Shown one piece after another: positions 46,517 through 56,084 of a stretch of DNA of 64,000 nucleotides. The notes beneath the pieces were generated by a model that worked only from the letters and a program-made list of their open reading frames with translations, was not told the origin of the DNA and did not search any database. Position numbers and translations under genes: made by a program. The first letter of the stretch is position 1; each line of letters begins with the position of its first letter. The DNA comes from Corticium candelabrum (taxonomy: Eukaryota; Porifera; Homoscleromorpha; Homosclerophorida; Plakinidae), in contig NC_085095.1 in the NCBI RefSeq assembly GCF_963422355.1, forward strand, positions 3,098,009 through 3,162,008. Reading direction: 5' to 3'.

Positions 46517-49500
46517 CTACAGTACTCTACCACTATCAAAGATGTCAATTGTAGTTTCTGCCTTTCTCTTTCTGACTATTGGCCGAAGCTGTGTAATCTG
46601 TGGCATGACCGAAGTGTTATGTTCTCTGACGATCGACTTCAGCCTTTCTAGGGGATTTCTAATGCTTGAATATGTTCTCTGCAGGGCGTTGAAGCGGGCA
46701 TGAATGGACTCTGCTCCCTGTTCGCCATGAAATCCTAGACCCAGCTTCCATCGCCTTATCCAAGGAACAACGTGTTCTTCCAACATGTGTATCTTAGGCG
46801 TGACTGGCGGATTTGTCAAGTCTTCCCTGTAATGTTTCAGAAAGTCTCTGATGTCGTACTCTGCAACAGAGTAACAGATAAGTTATGATCGAGGTGTGAT
46901 TGCACGGGTGATTGTGCTCACCTAGTTGGTCAATTTCATGCTCTTCTAGTTTCCTTGAGCCACTGTAAAGATTGTGGTAGGCTGCAAATTTAGACAAAAG
47001 ACGCGGAAAGGTTTCTTTGACTCCTTCAGCAAGCTCTTTGGTCTTCTTGAGGTGACATGGAACATTGTCTGGTACAGACTTGCAGATTATTTCTATGTTG
47101 ACTCCCTGTGGAAATGAGTGCCACATGTTAGATATGTGCTGCTCTGATCATCTGTAATATTGTTCTGTACCTTGCAGCATTTATGGATATGGTTGCCAAT
47201 GAAGGAACCACCATGATATGCCTGCCTTTCAACTCCAATTTGGGCGAGGGAGGATTCCAAGCCTTTAACACAAGGACCTTCATGCTTTGGAAATGCCTTT
47301 TCTTGAAGACTGTCTGCTCTGACTTTCTATGATGACATCACAACCATTGCTTAGTAAATTATTCTAAAGTGTTTACAGGTAAGGGTCAGAGTGAGTGGCT
47401 ATCAATATTAGTCTATCTTCCTGTAAGTGTCTCTGCTTTATTAAAGTCCGTTCAAAGAATGGAGAGCCCGTGGGAAATGTGGTTACCAGATAAGGCCTAG
47501 AGGGCGGAAACAACAATATTGCTCTCATCTTGGATTGTAATACTAACAATCGATAAATGAGCATTTAGAGCAGTGGTTGCTACCCAGCCCTCACTGCCTA
47601 CTATCTATCTACTTTAGTACGTCAGGGTCCGTCCTGTTCAACAGTTTTCTGCCATTCGAACTGGCCAGAGAAGGCGTTGAAAATGTGACGGTGGCGAAAT
47701 GGAAGAAGTATGTCGACCATGTCATCCAGAAAGTAGAAAATATTACAGAACGTCAGATGGCGTGCTCGAACAAGCGGTAGAAAGATTAGTAGGTGAGGAG
47801 AACTCTTCAGACAGTGAAGAGATCCTCCTAGGAGACGATGAGAATGACAACAATGATTAATGCAATTAGTCTCGTAGGTGTCATTTACTGGCGGTATTCT
47901 TTGTCGGTAATGCATGGGAGGAGTCTCTTTCAGGAAGCATGCTGTATCTACTAACCCAGGATCTATAGAGTTAATTTGTCCAGAGATCTGACTCCACCTA
48001 GTCACGTGCTTTTGAATGATATGTTTATCAACGGCGTAGGGGGCGTACTTGCCCAGATACAGGAATTTTCCCACGGGCTCCATTCTTTGAACGGACTTTA
48101 GTCAGTTGCCATTTGTGGTTACTCACCAGTTGCATTGCATCATCTCTCAAGATCTTGGCATGCTGAAACAGTTGAGGTACTAGTGATGGTGTATTTGTGC
48201 TCATGGGATCAACATTCAGGTTAAGCCAATTAGCCAGCTCAGTTACTTGCTGTGCAGTGTCATGCTTTTTGCTTGCAGTCTGTCGAAGGCCAAGGGCCTC
48301 TGTGCTTCTGGAGATGTATTCCTCAAAGCCTTTGCTGTACATGTCACTATGTTCTGCATTGTGGACTTCTGTGGATGATGGACAACTCAGATCAAATGGT
48401 CTGTGGAGGTCAACTTTATGAGCTGCATTTTCTAGAAGCTCGTACAGCTTCTGAAAGATACCCAAGCTGATATGAAGAGCAGGAATCGCAACCTGTAGGA
48501 GGCAGGCACATACTGAAACCACTCATTAAGCCTCAATTGTGATCTTTAACATACTTGATCCAAAGGAATGTTGAAGAGGTAGGGAGGTATGGCATTGTTG
48601 AAGAACTTTGCTTTTTTTATCATTCCCGCCTGCAGCCATGAATATGTCATAGTCACTACTCAGTCGTTGGAGTGTTCGTGCTTCAAATGTGCTCTCTCTG
48701 GTACTGGCTTTGCCATTGTCTTGTCGATGAGACACCAAAGACATCAATGCCTACCTGAGAGTAAAGCTCCAAATAAGTTAATTGGCTTATAAATTAATTT
48801 GATTTATACCTGAAGCTCCAGATATCCCATAAAGCTTGGTCAGAAATTCATAGTCTCCAAAGATAAAGAGACGCATCTTTTTTCCACTATGAATAATTTG
48901 TAATTAATGCAATCACTGCTTTTTAAATAGTAGCTCTTACCTCCAGTCAATTTCAAGTAACTCGTGCAGCTGTTCTCTGTATCGTGCTATAGTAACTTGT
49001 AGATTGGTGATGGTGTCACTGCCTTGATAGCACGTTATGACATAGGTGTTTTTAACTGAATTCACAATTGGCACATTGGCTAGCTGGACAGACAATTTGA
49101 ACGTTGATCCTCCTTTGTCCTCTCCAACCTTCAACCACACTTCATCTTCAGGGATCACTTCATGCCAGACAAGTTGGTTGGCTCTGCAATGGTGAGAGTT
49201 TTTTGTATTTGTTTGTTAACATGATTAATCTGGCTTACTTATCAAACTCGTTCAGAAGTGAGTGTACTGTTTTCGGAAGAGAGGGTACAAAGACACAAGG
49301 CGATGACCGGAGTTCTTCTCCGCCTGTTGGCAGTTTGAATGTTAGTATTATAGTCTCACCCTCAATATCAACTGGCGTCCAGGTTTCTAACAGCTCTCGC
49401 TGTTTCTTCTCACTAGCCAATGTCACACCCCAGCGTGATAGCCATCTGAAGTACAGACAGTGAGCAAGAGCTTGAACATACAGCCAAGTAAGTATTGTGT

Positions 49501-50802
49501 CTACCTTCTAAGAGCTCGTAGTTTGGTCCAGGGTATAGATAAATCTGCTTTCAGGGCGAGGCTCTCCTCTTGAGTTACATAAAGACCAGTAGGTATCAAC
49601 CCAGCTTCTTTCAAAAGGTCATCTCTTTCCTTTTTTAGGTGTCTTAGTTCATCCTTTAGCTGGACAGCTGATGCTGCAGGTCCTCCAGAAATTATGTCTC
49701 GGACTTGAGGCACATGCTTTGATCGCTGCCATAAAGTAGAGTTTGAGCTTGTAGTTGATGTTGCAACAGGCATTGGGACACGAACATTAGTTATAGGCTG
49801 TAGATCATAGAGAGTCACTGTCACTAGGCAATTGAATTGCATTTCTATTTTCCTTACCTTTCCTCTTGTCTTCAATGAAATGAAGTAGTCTGAAGCAACT
49901 TCACATGAAGAATTGACCATTCTTCTCACAATGTTGCTGGCTGCTCTTTTCTCGATTGTGTTTGGTGTTTTCGTTAAGGGTGCCGCAAGGACTGTACCTA
50001 GGGTTTGTCTGAGTGGGGTAGGCATCTCCTCTTTGTCTGATCCCCCTCCCTTGCTATAATAAGTATAATGTTGTTGTAATCTGTCCAGACGCATGGTTTT
50101 GTTGCAGTGTGGGTTACTGCAAGTAATCTGTAGTGATGCTAATGATGCAAGGGTTATTGCTGATGAACTCTTGATGTGCTCCTTGTTTATAGACAGCTGG
50201 CACTGGGGACAGTCATACAAGGGAGACTGATGCAAGTGTTGAATGGCACACTTCTTGCACACTAAATGGTTGCATTGGAATTCAACTGGGCTATTGACAA
50301 CTTTTTCACACACAGGGCACTTGAACAAGTCAACAGGTACTAATGACTCAGATTGGATGAAATTAGATAGTCGGATTGCTTGAATAAGGTCTTCTGAACA
50401 TAGGGTTTCTGGTGCTACTTTTTCTATTTGTTGGATTAGATCGGTCAATTTAATTGCTGGCTGATTCTTTTTCACTTTTTTGGGTGGTCTTCCTCCTTTC
50501 TTCTGTTGCTGACAACTGGAGCAGGTGTTGCAGTTTTCTGAGTGTGGCATCCACTCTCTGCATAGAGGTACAAGAACAGAGGCTCCTTGCCTCTTTGTAA
50601 ATCGATGCATTGCTAGATGGCAGCGGACACAGAAATTGGTAGGATGCACAGAAACATCATCTGTTCCAACATCTATCTTATACAACTGGAGAATCCTGTC
50701 TTTGTGGTTTAGACATTTGTACTGACGGTCCTCACGATTGAACCTGGAGCCACATAACCTGCAAAGCTCTCGTAGGGAAAGGATGTGATGCTCCATATCC
50801 AT
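46517..50802 (-). pseudogene. RAG1-like transposase: RAG1-type N-terminus plus DDE core, nine exons, exon 5 damaged
   Basis: Exons: 50802-49505, 49445-49239, 49183-48941, 48886-48810, 48754-48555, 48492-48127, 47326-47171, 47105-46922, 46860-46517 (TAG), all GT..AG and phase-compatible; total about 1,025 codons, as in RAG1. N-terminus: LCRLCG (14-17), IDV, SVHPTNFCVRC (51-61), MHR, EWMPHSENCNTC, the zinc signature of vertebrate RAG1; RING 162-205 (CPVC..CNHLVCKKC..CPQC); C2H2-like finger 228-245. Core: KVGEDKGG with candidate Asp at 49117-49119; IFGDYEFL with Asp at 48853-48855; zinc CLWC in exon 5; LHISLGIFQKLYELL; RQAYHGG..GNHIHKCC; GEQGAESIHARF with Glu at 46721-46723, aligning with RAG1 Glu962. 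Lesions: TGA at 48744-48746 and two compensating shifts, one at a T7 run (48612-48618). AATAAA follows at 46493-46498. Resembles N-RAG-type transposons; no RAG2-like gene nearby. Confidence 0.9.
47444..48098 (+). mobile_element. Tc1/IS630-type TIR element in RAG1-like intron 6
   Basis: TIRs of about 32 bp (AAGTCCGTTCAAAGAATGGA, then CCCGTGGGAAA) and TA duplications at 47442-47443 and 48099-48100. The interior encodes on the + strand only the C-terminal tail of an IS630-like transposase: GVENVTVAKWKKYVDHVIQK, then after a one-base shift SDGVLEQAVERLVGEE and an acidic end. The catalytic region is deleted. It is antisense to the host gene. Confidence 0.8.
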
Positions 50803-52116
50803 TAACTAGACTGACAACACTTGTAAATTGATTTACTGTTTCTATGTACGTCTTATGTAGTGTATGGAGTAGGGAAAGAGCGTGAGAGAGTGAGGAGGTA
50901 AAGAACTGCTACAGGTGTACAGTTCAAATTCAAGGTATGGAGAACCAGTGTTGGTACACCATTAGCAAGTTTTTGTGGGAAAGTTCATTTTACTTACATC
51001 CCAAGTTGCTAGGCATTGTAAGGCATATTTTCTCTAGGCACGTGACTTAGGCCACCTCGTCATATTTTCTGCATATGACTGCCACAAAGAATGCAAGTTT
51101 CTACGTTTAGAGCCATTTACACTTCTAAACGTACCCGCGTCTGACTTCTGATTGTTACGTTAGGGGGACAGTTCATGTACGCTGCTTGAGAAGTGTAGGC
51201 GTAAACTGGTGCTAGAGTTCATTACATCGTCACCAATTTATATACTACAGCTATAACTAGCCACTATATATAGATACAGTACATAACCATGCTTCCGTTC
51301 TTGTGTGACCGTATCTTCTAATTTGTCCGCATTCCCTGTCTCTGACGGTGATTAGGTCATCGGTCGTACAAACCTGCAGTCGATCCTTGCAAAGAAGTTC
51401 TCCGAGAGACCATTAGTCTTGTGTACATGTGTACACTACCCTGTCCTCGGGGTCAGTTCCTTCATAGAGGTTGCAGAGGTGAGTGGCAGCATGTGTCTGT
51501 GTTTGCAATCGTTGGCTGTATGCGTTTAATTCCCTAGATGACGTGCTTTATACTGTTGTTCCCAGCAGAGAGAGGTTTTCGTGCATACTGAAGCGCCTGT
51601 CAACGACGTAGTCTCATGATCTCCATTCTCCTTGTTTTCTCATCGGTTGGCCGTTGCCTGCGTCTGAATAAAGTAGCTGCACCCTTTGCATCGAGAAAGA
51701 AGGCGGAAGCACTCGTGTAGACGAGTTCAGTTGCAGCTGATCACACTTTCAGGCAGCTAAGTGCCAAGTCACGTGTCAAACAATTCGAATCTGTATCGTT
51801 ATTTCTAGGAGGCGTACATAAAAGCCGACCGACGGTGGCTGTGATGTCTCACGTGGGTCTTGTTTGCGATCATTGTTATATCTGCAAAAACCCGGAGATG
51901 TGAGATAACAGTGAAAACGACTTTTGTAGTTATCGTAGAAGTGTGACTTATTTAGAAACGTGCTATGAGACTTACAATTTAGGGAGTTATGGTATGAACG
52001 TCTGCGCTTACTTTCTTGCACGTTGTTCGCGTATTGTCATTCAGACATAGAAGAAAGAATGGAAAACGTTTCACAGGAAGTGATGGTATGTTGACGATCG
52101 TACAATACCACGTGAT
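50803..52116. other. Upstream region of the RAG1-like gene
   Basis: No kelch or RAG2-like ORF and no other gene on either strand. It presumably holds the promoter and 5' UTR. A possible + strand exon-like stretch ending at GCAGAG|GTGAGT (about 51480) is unassigned. Confidence 0.5.
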
Positions 52117-52194
52117 TGAGCACGTGCAAACTAAGTTGCGCAGGCGAAACGGCCGTGACAACACGCCAACATCGCTACCGCCCATGTTATAACT
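52117..52194. repeat. Right inverted repeat flanking the RAG1-like gene
   Basis: TGAGCACGTGCAAACTAAGT..GCGAAACGGCCGTG..ACCGCCCATGTTATAACT, the inverse of the left copy, with 6.2 kb between. Target duplication not recognised (AAATC versus ATTAA outside). Confidence 0.6.
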
Positions 52195-53244
52195 ATTAAT
52201 TAAACCAAGGGGTCGGTAAACTATACGGGTCACCCATTCGGAAACGTGTTTGAAATTACCCCGGATCACCCTAGTTTAACATTGCATTGATTCGGGTAGG
52301 ATTAAGTAAACGCTATTTTATCCGGAAAGATAAGATATTCAATCAAGGACAATGAAAATCTGGTACGCAGAATAATTTTGTTGGCTGTACAAGCACAGGC
52401 GCATTGCTGTTGCGTAAGGTCTATGCCAATAGTTGCAATTAGCACTTAGATAACCTTTGAAGAATCAATACCGTGGCCACAAGGCGAGACGGTACATAGA
52501 AAATAGCGAACCGTGGAAGCAGCCATGTTTCAATATCTTTAAGTCCCGTACATGGCTCGACCTCCCGGATAACCATATGCTGAGGCCGCTTACCTAGGAA
52601 ATACACTAACAGTACAGTAACGTATGCTTACCTGTAATTAGAGATAGGTATCTCAGACAAATGGGGACTGACCGATGTATGCCTTTCTTGTCGGTGCATT
52701 TGGTTCCCTACCTTACTACATCTTTGCCCATTGTTCTGTTAGAGCCTAGCCAACAGTGACATTCAAAATTTCTTTGTCAGTGAGGAACTCAGCACGCAAT
52801 ATCCTATCTGAGATAGGATCAAACGATTTGAGTGACTTCAACACATTATGTCTAATCACTAGACCAACACTCCTGAGGGGCCGTTGCTTTTCAACATGCA
52901 AGATAGGCCTTTCGTGCAATTCAGTGGTCTTACGTGTTTGTATATACTTACCCTTTTGCATTTGCCTTATGTGTTAGTCTGACAGTCAAATGTTAAGTCT
53001 AGTTACTTTACAACAAAATTGCTTCGTATTTTTTTGCTCAACACTGCAAATTTACATACAATGTGACTACGTATGTAGCAGATCCAAAACAGCAATATAT
53101 ACTGCATGCATGCTCTTGCATGTGAATACACAACTGTTTAATGTTTCAAACTAAACAAGGATACAATCATAAGTTAGTTACAGAACATGCAGACAGCGTT
53201 TTGTCTCTACTGAAACAATTGTCACTATACTGCAGGGACAACGG

Positions 53245-53339
<95 letters not shown>

Positions 53340-54149
53340 GCTCCGGGTTGCGAGTTAAAACTCTTTTGCAGCGAATATATTTTGTAGCATCGTCTGAAGA
53401 CATTTCTGACCTAGCGATTCAACACAAAGACAACTACAATGAATACGGCTTAAATATTGATAGCACAAACGAAGACATACATGTACCACAACTAAATCAA
53501 ATGTAACTTTGTTGCCAGGAATGCAGTGATCCGTGACAATAGACTGAATCTATTAACACAAATCTCTACGTGTGTTCATATTCTTTTACCTCTTTCTACT
53601 CGCAGAATATCAGCACCAGACACATTTGTTGCTCTAGACAGTTTGTATACATGCAGACAGTCAGTGCTGTGAAGCTATTAGATTTTACAACAAGGTGGTC
53701 GAGGAATACAGGTAAACAAAAAAGCAATAAGAAGAGCAGGCCTGTAGGCTGGAGGGGCTTTAGGCGGGGGGGGGAGGGTTCGAACGAAACCCACCGCACG
53801 CTAAGACCGTTTCTCTTACTGAGGAATCGCGCCTACATCCCAGGCGTATAGAATTAGATTCTCTTAATATTATACACCCTCATCCTATGTTCTACTTAAT
53901 AACAATATGATTATTGTAATGTTAGCAGTATATGTTTCAATTGGATTACCGCCGGGACTAACAATAGCGTAATTTCGCTGCTTTACGTACGTTCTAATAT
54001 TTCATACCAGTGTTACGAATTCTGATAATATATAAGGTGATGATGTCAACAATTTAACGGTACAGATCTGACGCATAATATACATCGACATACATACATA
54101 CATACATACATACATACATACATACATACATTTTTGTTACAAGAGCCTA
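52195..54149. other. Intergenic spacer with a GT array
   Basis: A 93-bp GT array at 53244-53336, a GGGGGGGG run near 53766 and a (CATA)n microsatellite from 54089. No gene recognised. Confidence 0.7.
53244..53336. repeat. (GT)n microsatellite
   Basis: About 46 perfect GT units. Confidence 0.95.
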
Positions 54150-54410
54150 TAAGGCCCAGGTTAGATACTGCAGTCACTAAGCACTTGCTACAATACTTTA
54201 CAATCTAACACTATCAGCAGTCACTATATGTCACTATGTACTTCAAATTGCTGCTTGGACAGAACTGACACTCCGGAGAGAGTGAGGCAATTGTATGTTA
54301 GTTCCTTGCCCAAGGGAATTTATGTATGTGGCTCTCCCGCACTCAAACTCTGACCCAATGATCCCGGATGTTGTCAATCTCCAACTGCACACTCTAACCA
54401 ATTGAGCCAC
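54150..54410 (-). mobile_element. tRNA-derived SINE, copy 1
   Basis: Reverse complement: GTGGCTCAATTGGTTAGAGT (A box) and GGTCAGAGTTTGAGTGC (B box, one change), then CCCTTGGGCAAGGAACTAAC body. Flanked on both sides by TACA repeats, which could be its tail. Confidence 0.75.
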
Positions 54411-54429
54411 ATACATACATACTTTGTTT

Positions 54430-54742
54430 ACAAGGACCTTTAGGACCCAGGTTAGATACTGCAATCACTATTCTGCAATCTAACACCGCAATCTAACACT
54501 GCAATTTAACACTACTGTAGCAGAAGTCACTATCAGAAGTCACTATGATGTACTTCACTCTTGCTGTACTTGCCGTAGATACTTGCTGTAGACAGAACCT
54601 GACACTCCGGAGAGAGATGCAATTGTATGTTAGTTCCTTGCCCAAGGGAATTTATGTATGTGGCCCTCCCGCACTCGAACTCTGACCCAAAGGTCCCGGA
54701 TGTTGCCAATCTCCAAACTCACACTCTAACCAATTGAGCCAC
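54430..54742 (-). mobile_element. tRNA-derived SINE, copy 2
   Basis: Same family and orientation as the copy at 54150, with a better B box (AGAGTTCGAGTGC). Differs by small indels and an extra CTGCAATCTAACAC repeat. The two copies are separated by a TACATACAT stretch. Confidence 0.75.
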
Positions 54743-54850
54743 ATACATACATACATACATACTTACATACATACATACATACATACATACAAGCATACAT
54801 AGTACATAAATACAAAGATATATACATAAATACATGCATGCGTGCATACA
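54743..54850. repeat. (CATA)n microsatellite, target of the large transposon
   Basis: CATACATA units that resume after 61190, so the 6.3-kb element below interrupts this array. Confidence 0.85.
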
Positions 54851-55197
54851 TACCGTATTTCTTCCCAATAGTGGCCGCAGCCTCTATTTTTAACAAGGTT
54901 ACGGAACTGCAGCTTCTATTTTAAGTCTCTACTTCACGCCGTGACAAGTTGGTACTTGGACGTCGCATTTCTTCTGTTGACGTAAGGTGACACTGTTAAC
55001 GGTGCCAGTTTTAAAATGTAATTGCCACAACTATCATATCGTCTACGATAAATACTTTGATAAACGAGTGGGCTTGGATGAGAGGCATGCATGTGAAGCT
55101 CACAAACGCGAGATGCGAATTACGGATGCCGTACAACTACAGCAGATACTTTGATAAACGAGTGCGCTAGGATGAAATTGACGTGTATCCTCGTCCT

Positions 55198-55260
55198 CAG
55201 ACTCTCTCGCGCTAGTATTGTCCGGTGCCCGTATGACAATTCCAGGCGCGAGAGAGTCTG
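55198..55260. repeat. Left subterminal hairpin of the 6.3-kb element
   Basis: CAGACTCTCTCGCGC, 33-nt spacer, GCGCGAGAGAGTCTG: perfect 15-bp arms. Its counterpart is at 60947. Confidence 0.9.
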
Positions 55261-56084
55261 GGATCATCCCGCCTACTTCCTGCCATATCTCTTTACTAAA
55301 TGCTCTTTAAGTGTCACCCCCAACGTCATCAACTGTCCCGTAACTTCAAAATCAAATTAGCATTAGCACTAATCCAATAGACTAGTGTGGGACCTATCTG
55401 TGTATCCACCTAGCGCAATTTGGCAAGCTCTGGGCATGTCGGCCACGTCAGGTGTACACAGAACGTGCATTGCATAGTTTCCATGGTCGCTGAGCACGTC
55501 TACATAATTTGTAGGTACGCATGATCATGAGAGCGCACGGTTTGAATCTATCTGCTTGAAAATCACATGCGTAAACACACTGACTGAGCTCTTTTATGTT
55601 ACATTACTGTTACGTGTGATCGTGTAATCGCAGTCAGCCGTTCTTGTAACTAGCAACGTATCGCGTTAGAAGCTGAACACGTGACTGTCAAGACTTTCAA
55701 ATATCTCATCATCATCATTGTAAATTACTCGACTCTTCTACTGAAGCGACGATCTACTACTTCTAGTAGTAAATGATGTCATTCACATTCCTCCCATAAC
55801 GTGTGCATTCCTAATCAGTTATTGGAAACCGCTGTACCGGATAGCACAATGTCCGTGACAATGACATCATATTTGAGAACATTTCAGATCATGACTTCCC
55901 AGTACTCTAGCAACTACTATATAGTAACTACTAACAAATTTCTAGAAACTGAACATATCCGGGTAGGGATATAGATAAAAGCAATGTATTGAAGTTCTTG
56001 CTCACTTCTGTTGGTTACCAACTACAGTGTATACTTTAGTCTGACTATCTAGCTCTCACTGCCCAGTGTCTCTGTTGTCCTACC

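Noticed and set aside
47622..48083. Minus-strand 153-codon ORF within the RAG1-like intron
   Set aside because: It lies inside the 47444-48098 transposon, antisense to its recognisable transposase tail, and has no splice fit to the host gene.
50803..52116. Searched for a RAG2-like kelch gene next to the RAG1-like gene
   Set aside because: No ORF over about 100 codons with kelch GG or PHD motifs on either strand; exon-like stretch near 51390-51480 is too short to assign.
46100..52170. Canonical RSS or Transib ends (CACAGTG heptamer plus A-rich nonamer) at the RAG1-like flanks
   Set aside because: CACGG occurs at both inverted repeats but similarity continues outward beyond it, and no 5-bp duplication matches.
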